Assembly: GCF_018476525.1 (NCBI RefSeq) | Contig: NZ_JAHCST010000047.1 | Location: forward strand, 1 to 64,000 | Direction: 5' to 3' | From: Acrocarpospora catenulata | GTDB lineage: Bacteria; Actinomycetota; Actinomycetes; Streptosporangiales; Streptosporangiaceae | DNA: 64,000 bases | In this document: positions 29,371 to 41,503 of the stretch, in pieces | How positions within the stretch are numbered: the first letter of the stretch is position 1 | Layout: each line of letters begins with the position of its first letter | The notes under the pieces: generated by a model | What the model saw: only the letters and a program-made list of their open reading frames with translations | The model's database searches: none | What the model was told of the DNA's origin: nothing | Made by a program: the position numbers and the translations under genes

Positions 29371-30243
29371 CTAGCGGACGATCACGTCCTTAATCTCGAC
29401 GCGGATCTTGGGCGCGTTGGAGCCGCCTTCGTCGCTGGTGATGTCGATCCCGTCCTTGGCGGTGTTCACCCCGCCGGCGGCCACCTTGTCCACGATGTCC
29501 ATGCCCTTGACCACCACGCCGAACGGCGTGTACGCGGCCGGCAGCTGGGCGTTCTCGTCGTTGTAGGAGATCGCGAACTGGCTGCCGTTGGAGTTGGCGG
29601 CGTCCCCGCCCTGGGCCATGAAGACCACTCCGCGCACGTACTGCGGCCCGAGGTTCTCGTCCGGGAACAGGTAGCCGGGGCCGCCGGTGCCGTCGGTCAG
29701 GTTCTCCCCGTCGCCCTTGGCCTGCGGGTCGCCGCACTGCAGCAGGTAGATCCCGTTGGTCTCGGCGGTGGTGAGCCGGTGGCAGACGGTGTTGTCGAAG
29801 TAGTTCTTGGAGGCCAGGAACGCGAAGGAGTTCACCGTGCACGGCGTGTACGGGGTGAGCTCGATCACGATGTCGCCCAGGTTGGTCTTGATCGTCATGT
29901 TCTTGGCCCGCAGCGAGGCCTTGGTGGGCTTCTTCGGCGGGAAGCCGACGAACTTGGCCGGGCTGCCGGTGTCGTCCTTGCGGTACTCGCAGGTCACCTT
30001 GCTGGGGTCCTGCGGCTCCGCGGAGGCGCTCGGCTCGGCCAGTTCCGAGGGGACCGCCGAGACCTCGGCGTCGGGCGTGGGGGTGGCGGAGATCGAGCTC
30101 TCGGCCCCGGCGTTGGTGCTCGCGTCGCCACCGCTACAGGCCGTCAGGACGAGCAGCGAGAGGATCGTCAGCCCGACGCCGAGGGTGGTGCCGCGCCTCT
30201 TCGCGAGCCGATGCGCGTGCTTCTGCCGAATCGTGTCGGTCAC
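29371..30243 (-). CDS. Lipoprotein cyclophilin-type peptidyl-prolyl isomerase
   Basis: About 290 residues. The GTG at 30243 lies 6 nt after GGGAAGG. The signal peptide ends in L-T-A-C, so the protein should be a lipoprotein on the outer membrane face. A Ser/Thr/Pro-rich linker leads to a cyclophilin domain with IKTNLGDIVIEL, VCHRLTTAETNGIYLLQCGDP, GTGGPGYLFPDEN and NGSQFAISYND. It resembles the other extracytoplasmic cyclophilin (22449-23279) in motifs but has a lipid anchor in place of a transmembrane helix. Confidence 0.88.
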   Translation of the reverse strand: MTDTIRQKHAHRLAKRRGTTLGVGLTILSLLVLTACSGGDASTNAGAESSISATPTPDAEVSAVPSELAEPSASAEPQDPSKVTCEYRKDDTGSPAKFVGFPPKKPTKASLRAKNMTIKTNLGDIVIELTPYTPCTVNSFAFLASKNYFDNTVCHRLTTAETNGIYLLQCGDPQAKGDGENLTDGTGGPGYLFPDENLGPQYVRGVVFMAQGGDAANSNGSQFAISYNDENAQLPAAYTPFGVVVKGMDIVDKVAAGGVNTAKDGIDITSDEGGSNAPKIRVEIKDVIVR

Positions 30244-30373
30244 CGCTATGCCTTCCCGAAAAATTAACGTTGTCTGACCAGTGCGATGCGCAACTCTATC
30301 CGCGTTCCTGTTCGGTTCGCGTAAGACAGGCCCCCGCGGCCCCGTCCGCACCGATGGCCCCGTTAGTCACGAT

Positions 30374-30403
30374 CTTTGCGGCGATCGGGGGGCCGATTAG
30401 CAT
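30374..30403 (+). promoter_or_regulatory. Candidate leaderless promoter of the tricorn gene
   Basis: TTTGCG (30374-30379) and TAGCAT (30398-30403), spaced by 18 bp, predict transcription starting at or next to the GTG at 30411. No Shine-Dalgarno motif is present. Confidence 0.35.
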
Positions 30404-30410
30404 TGTGTGG

Positions 30411-33400
30411 GTGACGAGTGGGTCATACCTCCGCTTTCCCCACATTCACCGTGACCTCCTGACGTTTGTCGCGGAAGACGACGTGTGGATCGCTCCGCTG
30501 GACGGGGGCCGCGCCTGGCGGCTCACCATCGACCGCGTCCGCGCCGCCCAACCACGGATCTCCCCGGACGGCACCAGGGTGGCCTGGACCAGCTGGCGCG
30601 ACTCCGATCCCGAGGTGCACATCGCCCCCGTGGCGGGTGGGGCGGCCACCCGCGTGACGTACTGGGCCAACTACCGGACACGGGTGCGCGGCTGGGCCGA
30701 CCCGGCCACCGTGCTGGCCACCGCCTCGCACGACCAGCCGTTCCACTTCTGGACCTGGGCCTACCGGGTGCCGGTGGACGGGGGAGCGGCCACCCGCCTG
30801 CCGTACGGGCCGGTGTCGGACCTGCACGTGGCCGACGGCCGTACGGTGCTGCTCACCGGGTCGGCCAGCCACGATCCCGCGCACTGGAAGCGGTACCGGG
30901 GCGGCGGAACCGGGCGGCTCTGGCTGGACGGCGAGCGCGTCCCGCTGCCCGGCGTGGACGGGCAGCTGGCCGCGCCGATGCTGGTCGGCGGCCGGATCGT
31001 GTTCCTCTCCGACCACGAGGGCAGCGGCAACCTGTACTCGTGCGCGCCGGACGGCACCGACCTGGTCCGGCACACCGCGCACACCGACTTCTACGCCCGC
31101 CAGGCCGCCACCGACGGCGAGCGCGTCGTGTACGCCAGGGCGGGCGAACTCTGGCTGCTGCCCGACCTGGACGGCAGCCCTCCGGAGCGGCTCCAGGTGA
31201 CCCTCGGCGGGGCCGGGCGGGGGCGGCAGCCGTACCCCGCCCACGTGTACGTGCGGGACCTGGCCTGCGACACCACCGGCCGGGCCAGCGCGGTCGAGGT
31301 GGCCGGCACCGTGCACTGGCTCACCCACGAGGACGGCCCCGCCCGCGCGCTCTCCGACCGGCCCGGCGTGCGCGCCCGGCTGCCGATCGTGCTCGGCGCC
31401 CACGAGCCGCCCGAGGAGGAGGAGAAGGCCGACAACAGCGAGGCGGAAGAGACCGAGGAGGACACCGACAAGCCCAAGAAGCTGGGCAAGCGGATCAACG
31501 GCCCCGCCGCCTGGGTCTCCGACGCCACCGGCGAGGACGCCATCGAGCTGGCCGAGCCCGGCGGCACGGTGCGCACCATCGCGGCCGGTCAGCTGGGCCG
31601 GGTGCTCCGCATGGAAGCCGCCCCAGACGGCTCGCTGATCGCGGTCGCCGCGCACGACGGCCGTCTGCTCCTGGTCCGGGTGGCCACCGGCGAGGTGGCC
31701 GAGCTCACCCGCACCGAGCACGGCCGGATCAGCGGCCTGGGCTTCGACCCGCGCTCGGAGTGGCTGGTCTGGTGCCATCCCGTCGAAGGCGGCTCCGCCG
31801 CCATCCGGATGGCCAAGCTGCCCGAGTGGACCGACGAGACGCCCTTCGAGGCGCCCGCCGTCGTGGAGGTCACCGACGGCAGGTTCGTCGACACCTGGCC
31901 CGCCTTCACCGCCGACGGCCGCAACCTCGCCTTCCTGTCCAGACGCGGCTTCGACACCGTCTACGACGTGCACAGCTTCGACCTGTCCTTCCAGCTCGGC
32001 TCCCGGCCCTACCTGCTGCCGCTGGCCGCCGACGCGCCCAACCCGTTCGCCCCCTCGGTGGGCGGGCGCCCGGTGGACAGCCCCAACGGCGACACCCCCG
32101 TCGAGATCAGCGTCGACGGCCTGGCCGGCCGGATCATCGCCCTGCCGGTGCCCGAGGCCCGCTACTACGGCCTGCGCCCGGTCAAGGGCGGCCTGGTCTG
32201 GCTGCGCTGGCAGCCCGGGGAGCACCCCGCCCTGGAACGCTTCGACCTGGAGAAACGAAAGGCCGAGGAGCTCTCGGACGCGGTGGACGACTTCTCGGTG
32301 AGCGGCGACGGCGCCCGCATCGTGGTGGTGGACGGCCACGAGGTACGGGTGATCTCCGGCACCGCCAAGAACGGCGACACCGTCAGCGTGGACCTGTCCC
32401 GGCTGCGCGTCGAGGTGGACCCGGTACGCCGCTGGCGCCAGTCCTACGCCGAGGCCGGCCGGATCGTCCGCGACCACTTCTGGGTGGCCGACATGGCCGG
32501 GGTGGACTGGCCGGGCGTGCTGGACACCTACCGCCCCTGGCTGGACCGCATCGCCGGCGCCGACGACTTCGCCGACCTGCTCGCCGAGGCGGTCGGCGAA
32601 CTGGGCGCCTCGCACGCGTACGTGCACGGCCGCGTCCGGGGCTCCGGCCGGTACGTCGGCATGCTCGGCGCCGACCTGGCCCCCGACACCGACGGCCTCT
32701 GGCGGATCCGCCGCATCTACCCGGCCGAGCTCTCCGACCCCTACGCCCGCTCCCCGCTCCAGGGCACCGGGGTCCGCCCGGGGGACGCCCTGCTGGCGGT
32801 GGACGGCCGCCCGGTGGACCCGCGCCGGGGCCCGGCCGAACTGCTGGTGGAGACCGCGGAACGGACCGTGGAGCTCACCATCGAGTCCGGCGGCACGGTC
32901 AAGCGGGTCGCCGTGGTCCCCGTCATCGACGACGTCCAGCTGCGCTACCACGCCTGGGTGGGGGAGCGCAGGGCCCGCGTGCGGCGGCTGTCCGACGGCC
33001 GCGTGGGCTACCTGCACGTGCCCGACATGGGCCCCTCCGGCTGGGCCCAGCTCCACCGCGACCTGACCAGGGAACTGGCCAGGGACGGCGTGGTGGTGGA
33101 CGTGCGCGGCAACCGCGGCGGCCACACCTCCCAGCTGGTGGTGGAGAAGCTGTCCCGGCGCATCGTCGGCTGGAACATCTCCCGGCGGCGCGAGCCGGTC
33201 AGCTACCCACGGGACGCCCCGCGCGGCCCCGTGGTGGTCGTCTGCGACGAGGAGACCTGCTCGGACGGCGACGTGATCACCGCCGCCGTGCAGTCGCTCG
33301 GCCTCGGCCCGGTGGTGGGCGCCCGCACCTGGGGCGGGGTGATCGGCATCGACGGCTGGCACCTGCTCGGCGACGGCACCATGATGACCGTGCCCGGGTA

Positions 33401-33608
33401 CGCGTACTGGATCGGGAACTACGGCTGGGAACTGGAGAACCGGGGCGCCACCCCCGACCAGGAGGTGCTCATCACGCCCACCGACTGGTCCCGCGGCGCC
33501 GACCCCCAGCTCGACACCGCCGTACGGCTGGCCCTGGACGCGCTGGCCGGGCAGCCGGCCGGGGGTCCCCCCGATCCCGCCACCCGGCCCTTCCGGGGTC
33601 GTTACTAA
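30411..33608 (+). CDS. Tricorn-type protease (S41 family)
   Basis: About 1065 residues. It has the order of tricorn core proteases: an N-terminal six-bladed beta-propeller (FPHIHRDLLTFVAEDDVW), a second propeller, a PDZ-like domain (GVRPGDALLAVDGRPVD) and a C-terminal S41 catalytic domain. By comparison with Thermoplasma tricorn the likely active residues are S734-H735 (GASHAYVHG), nucleophile S951 (TCSDGD) and E1009 (LENRG). Tricorn forms hexamers that degrade peptides released by the proteasome. An acidic Glu/Asp/Lys insertion (about residues 336-360) sits between the propellers. The start is the GTG at 30411, supported by a leaderless promoter pattern; GTG 30405 is an alternative. Confidence 0.9.
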   Translation: MTSGSYLRFPHIHRDLLTFVAEDDVWIAPLDGGRAWRLTIDRVRAAQPRISPDGTRVAWTSWRDSDPEVHIAPVAGGAATRVTYWANYRTRVRGWADPATVLATASHDQPFHFWTWAYRVPVDGGAATRLPYGPVSDLHVADGRTVLLTGSASHDPAHWKRYRGGGTGRLWLDGERVPLPGVDGQLAAPMLVGGRIVFLSDHEGSGNLYSCAPDGTDLVRHTAHTDFYARQAATDGERVVYARAGELWLLPDLDGSPPERLQVTLGGAGRGRQPYPAHVYVRDLACDTTGRASAVEVAGTVHWLTHEDGPARALSDRPGVRARLPIVLGAHEPPEEEEKADNSEAEETEEDTDKPKKLGKRINGPAAWVSDATGEDAIELAEPGGTVRTIAAGQLGRVLRMEAAPDGSLIAVAAHDGRLLLVRVATGEVAELTRTEHGRISGLGFDPRSEWLVWCHPVEGGSAAIRMAKLPEWTDETPFEAPAVVEVTDGRFVDTWPAFTADGRNLAFLSRRGFDTVYDVHSFDLSFQLGSRPYLLPLAADAPNPFAPSVGGRPVDSPNGDTPVEISVDGLAGRIIALPVPEARYYGLRPVKGGLVWLRWQPGEHPALERFDLEKRKAEELSDAVDDFSVSGDGARIVVVDGHEVRVISGTAKNGDTVSVDLSRLRVEVDPVRRWRQSYAEAGRIVRDHFWVADMAGVDWPGVLDTYRPWLDRIAGADDFADLLAEAVGELGASHAYVHGRVRGSGRYVGMLGADLAPDTDGLWRIRRIYPAELSDPYARSPLQGTGVRPGDALLAVDGRPVDPRRGPAELLVETAERTVELTIESGGTVKRVAVVPVIDDVQLRYHAWVGERRARVRRLSDGRVGYLHVPDMGPSGWAQLHRDLTRELARDGVVVDVRGNRGGHTSQLVVEKLSRRIVGWNISRRREPVSYPRDAPRGPVVVVCDEETCSDGDVITAAVQSLGLGPVVGARTWGGVIGIDGWHLLGDGTMMTVPGYAYWIGNYGWELENRGATPDQEVLITPTDWSRGADPQLDTAVRLALDALAGQPAGGPPDPATRPFRGRY

Positions 33609-33634
33609 TGGGAAACCTGCTCATCAGACTGCCA

Positions 33635-35734
33635 TTAGTAGCCCACCGCGACGGGGTCCTTCGGGGTGTCGTCCTCGCGCAGGCCGTACCGGTCGTACAG
33701 GCGGCGCAGCGGGCCCGGCGCCCACCAGTTCCACCGGCCAAGCAGCGTCATCGTGGCGGGCACCAGCAGGCAGCGGACCAGGGTGGCGTCCACCGCGATG
33801 GCGATGGCCAGGGCCAGGCCGAGTTCCTTGATGCCGATCATCTGCCCGGCCGCGAACCCGCCGAACACCACCACCATGACCAGCGCCGCCGAGGTGATGA
33901 TCTTCCCGGACCGCTGCAGGCCGACCACCACCGCCCGATCGCTGGACAGGCCGCCGTCGTAGAACTCCTTGATCCGGGCCAGCAGGAACACCTCGTAGTC
34001 CATGGACAGCCCGAAGGCGAACATGAACACCAGCACCGGCACCCAGGTCTCCAGCCGGCCGGTCGGGGTGAACCCGAGCACCTCCGCCAGCCAGCCGTCC
34101 TGAAATATCAGGACGATGGCGCCGAAGGCCGCGCCGAGCGAGAGCGTGTTCATGATCAGCGCCTTCAGCGGCACCAGCACCGACCCGGTGAGCAGGAACA
34201 GCATCACGAACGTGCCCAGCGCCACCACGCCGATCGCCCACGGCAGCCGGTTGGCCATCTCGGCCCGGAAGTCGATCAACCCGGCCGCGCTGCCGGTGAG
34301 GTAGGTGGGGAAGTCAGGACGGTGGGCGCGCAGCCAGGTCACCGCGTCCTGGGCCGCCTCGTCCCGGCCGGTGCCCGTCGTGTGCACCTCGGCGACCGCC
34401 AGGTCGGGGGCCAGCTGCCGCGCCGGGCTCACCGAGGACAGGTTCGGGACCTCGCCCAGCGTGTCCAGGTAGCCCTGTAACCCGGCCTGCGAGGTGCGGG
34501 CCACCACCTGGATGGGGGCAGACCCCTGGTCAGGGAACCGGGCCAGCATGAGGTCGGACGCCTGGCGGCTCTCGAAACTGGTCGGCAGCAGCTCCGCCCC
34601 GCCGTTGCCGAAGCGCACGCCCAGGAACGGCAGCGCCGAGACCGCCAGCACCAGCGCCACCACCCCCGCCGTACGGCCGGGCCGCCGCTGCACCCACCGG
34701 GCCAGCCGGGCGAACCGGCCCTCGTCGGCGGCCTCGCGCTGCGCCTTGATCCGCCCGCCGAACACGCCGAGCAGGGCAGGGGTCAGCGTCAGCGAGGCCA
34801 GCACCGCCACCGCCACCACGCTCACCCCGGCCGCGCCGATCGCGTGGTAGAAGGGCGACTGGAAGACGAACAGACCGCCCAGCGACACCCCGACGATGAC
34901 CGCCGAGTAGCCGACCGCCCGCCCGGCGGTGGCCGCCGCCCGCTCGATCGCCTCCGGCACGTCCAGCGCCCTGCGTTCCTCCCGGAACCGGCTCACGTAC
35001 AGCAGCGCGTAGTCCAGGGACAGGCCCAGGCTGAGCACCGTGGTGACCGGGATGACGTTCGGATCCAGGTCGCCCAGCGCGGAGAAGCCGTACAGGGTGA
35101 GCAGCGCCCCCGCGATCGAGCAGATCGCGCCGATCACCGGCACCCCGGCGGCCAGGAAACCCCCGAAGACCAGCACCATCACCACCAGCGCGGCCGGGAT
35201 CGAGATCAGCTCGCCCACCATGGTGTCCCGGGCGACCTGCTGGTTCACCTCCCGGTTCACCAGGGCCCCGCCGCCGGCCAGCACCCGCAGGCCGGGCGCC
35301 TCGATGGCGTGCAGATGGTCCGCGATCGACGCCACGGCCGCGTTGTTCCGCTCCCGGGGCAGGTGGTTGACCAGGTCCACGATGATCAGCCCTGCCCGCC
35401 CGTCGGACGAGGTGAGGCCGGGGGTGTCCCAGGCCGTGCGCACCGTGTGCACGCCGTCGACCCGGCGCAGCTCCCCGGCCGCGGCCAGGGCCGGCCCCCG
35501 TACGGCCGCCACCGGCGGCCCGTCCAGCACGCCGATCACCCGGCCGCCGGTGGGGGAGTGCTCGTCGAGCAGCTCGGCGCCGCGCACCGACTCGAACACC
35601 GGCGAGGCGCGCTGGCCTTCAAGACGGCTGAAGACCTGGCTGCCGAACCCGAAACCCGCAAGCAGCAGCCCGACCCAGCAGACCAGGACCAGACGGCGGT
35701 GGCGGTAGCTGAAACGTCCGATAGCGGCGAACAT
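33635..35734 (-). CDS. MMPL family RND transporter
   Basis: About 699 residues in two homologous halves, each with a transmembrane helix, a large extracytoplasmic domain and a bundle of five helices. The duplicated core motifs are LSLGLSLDYALLYVSRFREE and FAFGLSMDYEVFLLARIKE, which carry the Asp-Tyr proton-relay pair. MMPL proteins export lipids or small molecules. The ATG at 35734 has GGAG just upstream; a longer frame to 35770 lacks a ribosome site. It converges on the tricorn gene, and both genes end with TAC TAA TGG. Confidence 0.88.
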   Translation of the reverse strand: MFAAIGRFSYRHRRLVLVCWVGLLLAGFGFGSQVFSRLEGQRASPVFESVRGAELLDEHSPTGGRVIGVLDGPPVAAVRGPALAAAGELRRVDGVHTVRTAWDTPGLTSSDGRAGLIIVDLVNHLPRERNNAAVASIADHLHAIEAPGLRVLAGGGALVNREVNQQVARDTMVGELISIPAALVVMVLVFGGFLAAGVPVIGAICSIAGALLTLYGFSALGDLDPNVIPVTTVLSLGLSLDYALLYVSRFREERRALDVPEAIERAAATAGRAVGYSAVIVGVSLGGLFVFQSPFYHAIGAAGVSVVAVAVLASLTLTPALLGVFGGRIKAQREAADEGRFARLARWVQRRPGRTAGVVALVLAVSALPFLGVRFGNGGAELLPTSFESRQASDLMLARFPDQGSAPIQVVARTSQAGLQGYLDTLGEVPNLSSVSPARQLAPDLAVAEVHTTGTGRDEAAQDAVTWLRAHRPDFPTYLTGSAAGLIDFRAEMANRLPWAIGVVALGTFVMLFLLTGSVLVPLKALIMNTLSLGAAFGAIVLIFQDGWLAEVLGFTPTGRLETWVPVLVFMFAFGLSMDYEVFLLARIKEFYDGGLSSDRAVVVGLQRSGKIITSAALVMVVVFGGFAAGQMIGIKELGLALAIAIAVDATLVRCLLVPATMTLLGRWNWWAPGPLRRLYDRYGLREDDTPKDPVAVGY

Positions 35735-35861
35735 GTCTCCGAGTCTGGCGGGATCACGCGGCCCCTGCATCCACCGGCAGGAGGACCGAGATCGTCCTAC
35801 TTTCTGAGAACCTGTTGGCGATCATTTACGTATCAGGGGAAGACACAAGGAGCGCACCCAT

Positions 35862-36308
35862 ATGTTCGATGAGATTCTCGGCCTCCCCCTGCACCCCCTC
35901 GTGGTCCACGGCGCGGTCATCTTCACGCCGCTGCTGGCTGTCGTCTCCATCGCGTACGCGCTGATCCCGCGCCTGCGCCCGCGCCTGGACTGGGCGGTCG
36001 TGCTGCTCGCCCTGGCCGCCCCCGTCACCGTGTTCGTGGCCAAGGAGAGCGGCGAGTCCTTCAAGACCCGCCTGTTCCGCGACCAGACCCCGGCACCGGT
36101 CGCCGCCCACGAAGCCCTCGCCACCCCGCTGCTCATCGCCGTCATCGCACTCGGCGTGCTGGCCCTGCTGCTGGTCTACGCGGCCAACCGGTCCACCCGG
36201 AGCTCCGCAATGATCCTCAGCGCGCTCACCGTGGTGGCCGCCGCGGTCGCCGGCTACTACGTGTTCCGGGCCGGGCACACGGGCGCGACGGCGGTCTGGG
36301 GCGCCTGA
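35862..36308 (+). CDS. DUF2231 membrane protein
   Basis: A 148-residue integral membrane protein with four predicted helices and the DUF2231 start FDEILGLPLHPLVVHGAVIFTPL, whose conserved His pair suggests metal or heme binding in some members. The ATG follows AAGGAG. It reads away from the divergent MMPL gene and ends 14 nt before rarA. Function unknown. Confidence 0.85.
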   Translation: MFDEILGLPLHPLVVHGAVIFTPLLAVVSIAYALIPRLRPRLDWAVVLLALAAPVTVFVAKESGESFKTRLFRDQTPAPVAAHEALATPLLIAVIALGVLALLLVYAANRSTRSSAMILSALTVVAAAVAGYYVFRAGHTGATAVWGA

Positions 36309-36322
36309 GCTAGGCTCTCGGT

Positions 36323-37621
36323 GTGGAGAGCCTGTTCGATTCCGCGGCCAGGGAGGCCACTCCCGAGCCGCTCGCGGTCCGCATGCGCCCGCGCACCCTC
36401 GACGAGGTGATCGGCCAGCGCCACCTGCTCGGCCCCGGCACGCCCCTGCGCCGCCTGGTGGAGAGCGAGGCCCCCATGTCGCTGTTCCTGTGGGGCCCGC
36501 CAGGCACCGGCAAGACCACCCTGGCGTACGTGGTGTCCAACGTGACCCGGCGCCGTTTCGTGGAGATCTCCGCGGTCTCCGCCGGGGTCAAGGAGGTGCG
36601 CGCCGCCATCGACGCGGCCCGCAGCGAGCTGGGCCTGACCGGCCGCCAGACCGTGCTCTTCGTCGACGAGGTGCACCGCTTCAACAAGGCGCAGCAGGAC
36701 GCGCTGCTGCCCGCCGTGGAGAACCGCTGGGTCACCTTCATCGGCGCCACCACCGAGAACCCGTTCTTCTCGGTCATCTCCCCGCTGCTGTCCCGCTCCC
36801 TGCTGCTCACCCTGGAACCCCTCGCCGACGCCGACATCGGTGCGGTGGTGGACCGCGCCGTGGCCGACGAGCGCGGCCTGTCCGGCCGGGCCACCCTGCA
36901 CCCCGACGCCCGCGACCAGCTGGTCAGGCTGGCCGGCGGCGACGCCCGCCGCTCCCTCACCTACCTGGAGGCCGCCGCCCTGCTGGCCGACGACATCACC
37001 GTCGAGGTGGTGGAGAAGGCCGCCGACAAGGCCGCCGTGCGCTACGACCGCCAGGGCGACCAGCACTACGACGTGATCAGCGCCTTCATCAAGAGCATGC
37101 GCGGCTCCGACGCCGACGCCGCCGTGCACTACCTGGCCCGCATGGTGGAGGCCGGGGAGGACCCGCGCTTCATCGCCCGCCGCATCGTCATCTTCGCCTC
37201 CGAGGACGTCGGCCTGGCCGACCCCAGCTGCCTCCAGGTCGCGGTGGCCGCCGCCCAGGCCGTGGAGTTCATCGGCCTGCCCGAGGGCCGCATCAACCTC
37301 ACCCAGGCGGTCCTGCACTGCGCCCTGGCCCCCAAGTCCAACGCCGTCGTCAAGGCCATCGGCGCCGCCGTCGACGACGTCCGCCGGGGGGCCATCGGCC
37401 ACGTCCCCGCCCACCTGCGCGACGCCCACTACCCCGGCGCCCGCAAGCTCGGCCACGGCGCGGGCTACCAGTACCCGCACGACTTCGAGCACGGCCTGGT
37501 CAAGCAGGAATACGCGCCCGCCGAACTGCGCGAGCGCCGCTACTACGAGCCCACCACGCACGGCGCCGAGGCCCGGTTCGCCGAGCGGTGGGCCAGGATC
37601 CGGGCTTTCCTGCGAGGGTGA
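36323..37621 (+). CDS. rarA: Replication-associated recombination protein A (RarA/MgsA)
   Basis: A 432-residue AAA+ clamp-loader-like ATPase acting at stalled replication forks. Walker A is GPPGTGKTT (58-66), Walker B is [17 protein letters not shown], and [19 protein letters not shown] carries sensor 1 and the Arg finger. The C-terminal tetramerisation domain ([20 protein letters not shown]) is complete. The GTG start has no ribosome site, but TAGGCT ends 7 nt before it, as in leaderless genes. Confidence 0.93.
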   Translation: MESLFDSAAREATPEPLAVRMRPRTLDEVIGQRHLLGPGTPLRRLVESEAPMSLFLWGPPGTGKTTLAYVVSNVTRRRFVEISAVSAGVKEVRAAIDAARSELGLTGRQTVLFVDEVHRFNKAQQDALLPAVENRWVTFIGATTENPFFSVISPLLSRSLLLTLEPLADADIGAVVDRAVADERGLSGRATLHPDARDQLVRLAGGDARRSLTYLEAAALLADDITVEVVEKAADKAAVRYDRQGDQHYDVISAFIKSMRGSDADAAVHYLARMVEAGEDPRFIARRIVIFASEDVGLADPSCLQVAVAAAQAVEFIGLPEGRINLTQAVLHCALAPKSNAVVKAIGAAVDDVRRGAIGHVPAHLRDAHYPGARKLGHGAGYQYPHDFEHGLVKQEYAPAELRERRYYEPTTHGAEARFAERWARIRAFLRG

Positions 37622-37692
37622 GGTCCCGCGGGCACGATAGGGTCTTGCCATTCACGCCAGGACCGTCTAAAGGCGCGTTGCTAGGAGGCCGC

Positions 37693-38070
37693 ATGCTCAC
37701 CGCGGGAGAGGTCGCGGGCCTGATCGTCGCCCTGTTCTGGGCCATCCTGGTCTGCTTCCTGGCGTACGTGCTGGTCAAGCTGGCCCGCTTACTCACCGAG
37801 ACCACCCAGGCGGTGGCCCAGCTGGGGGAGCGGGTCGGGCCGCTGCTGGACGAGATCGGCCACACCGTCGCCGAGACCAACCGCCAGCTGGTCGCCGTCG
37901 AGGAGATCACCGAGAACATGCGCCACGCCAGCGGTGACGTCGCCAAGCTCACCGGGGTCGCCTCCACCCTGGTGGCCACCCCGCTGGTCAAGCTCTCCTC
38001 GCTGGCCCACGGCGTGCGCGCCGCGCTCACCCGCCGCCGCCCCCGCATGCTCGGCCGGGGGCGGTCATGA
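37693..38070 (+). CDS. DUF948 membrane protein
   Basis: A 125-residue protein. The ATG lies 4 nt after AGGAGG. One N-terminal transmembrane helix (VAGLIVALFWAILVCFLAYVL) is followed by a long amphipathic helix with regularly spaced Leu and Val, probably a coiled coil, as in DUF948 proteins. It overlaps the next small gene by 4 nt and stands between rarA and alaS, as in other actinobacteria. Function unknown. Confidence 0.85.
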   Translation: MLTAGEVAGLIVALFWAILVCFLAYVLVKLARLLTETTQAVAQLGERVGPLLDEIGHTVAETNRQLVAVEEITENMRHASGDVAKLTGVASTLVATPLVKLSSLAHGVRAALTRRRPRMLGRGRS

Positions 38071-38315
38071 TCCGCCGCCTGTTCTGGCTGGGGCTCGGCG
38101 CGTACCTGGCGCTCTGGGTGGAGCGTAAACTGCGCGCATTGGCACCTGACCACCTGGCCCGGCGCACCGCCGGGGAACTGGCCGGCTTCGCCGCCGACGT
38201 CCGGGACGCCGCGCTCACCAGGGAAAACGAGTTGCGTGCCCGGTACGCCTTGGACACGCTAGGTAACAAGCGCCCTCAAACACACCACTACCACGACGTA
38301 AGGGATGGCCGCTGA
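38067..38315 (+). CDS. Small conserved protein upstream of alaS (DUF6167-like)
   Basis: An 82-residue protein beginning within ATGA of the DUF948 gene. A short hydrophobic N-terminal helix ([20 protein letters not shown]) is followed by a charged helix and a His-rich end ([11 protein letters not shown]). Its position directly before alaS is conserved in actinobacteria. I recognise no functional motif. Confidence 0.8.
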   Translation: MIRRLFWLGLGAYLALWVERKLRALAPDHLARRTAGELAGFAADVRDAALTRENELRARYALDTLGNKRPQTHHYHDVRDGR

Positions 38316-38316
38316 T

Positions 38317-40989
<2,673 letters not shown>

Positions 40990-41014
40990 TCCCTGTCTCG
41001 ATCCGATGGATCCG

Positions 41015-41503
41015 ATGAGACGCGGCGTCCGCCTGGGCGTGGACGTCGGCTCGGTCCGCGTCGGCGTGGCCCGCAGTGACCCTTCGGGGCTGCTGGCCAC
41101 GCCGGTGGAGACGGTGCGGCGCGGCAAGGGCGATCTGGATCGCATCGCCGCGCTGGCCGCCGAGCACGAGGCGATCGAGATCGTGGTCGGCCTGCCGGCC
41201 TCGCTCTCCGGCCGCGAGTCGCACGCCGCCGAGGCGGCCCGCGCGTTCGCGGCCAAGCTCGCCGCCCGGGTCGCCCCGCTGCCGATCCGCCTGTACGACG
41301 AGCGCCTGACCACCGTCACCGCCCAGCAGGACCTGCGCGCCAGCGGCGTGCGGGCCAAGCGGCAGCGGGACGTCATCGACCAGGCGGCGGCCGTGGTGCT
41401 GCTGCAGGCCGCCCTGGACCGCGAAAAGGCCACCGGGCAACCACCAGGCCATCCCCTCGACCCGCCCCCCGGTGGAGAAACGAGCGGCGGGATCCTCAGG
41501 TGA
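41015..41503 (+). CDS. ruvX: YqgF/RuvX family nuclease
   Basis: About 162 residues with an RNase H-like fold. The first acidic residue is in [14 protein letters not shown], the second region is [16 protein letters not shown] and the third is [16 protein letters not shown]. Homologues are described as putative Holliday junction resolvases or pre-16S rRNA 5'-end nucleases; the latter is the better supported role in E. coli. The ATG at 41015 has GATGGA upstream; an ATG at 41006 is also in frame. It overlaps mltG by 4 nt. Confidence 0.92.
   Translation: MRRGVRLGVDVGSVRVGVARSDPSGLLATPVETVRRGKGDLDRIAALAAEHEAIEIVVGLPASLSGRESHAAEAARAFAAKLAARVAPLPIRLYDERLTTVTAQQDLRASGVRAKRQRDVIDQAAAVVLLQAALDREKATGQPPGHPLDPPPGGETSGGILR

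Noticed and set aside
30423-33362. A 979-codon open frame antisense to the tricorn gene
   Set aside because: Its translation is low-complexity Gly/His/Arg/Val typical of an antisense frame in GC-rich DNA, and it lies fully inside an intact protease gene.
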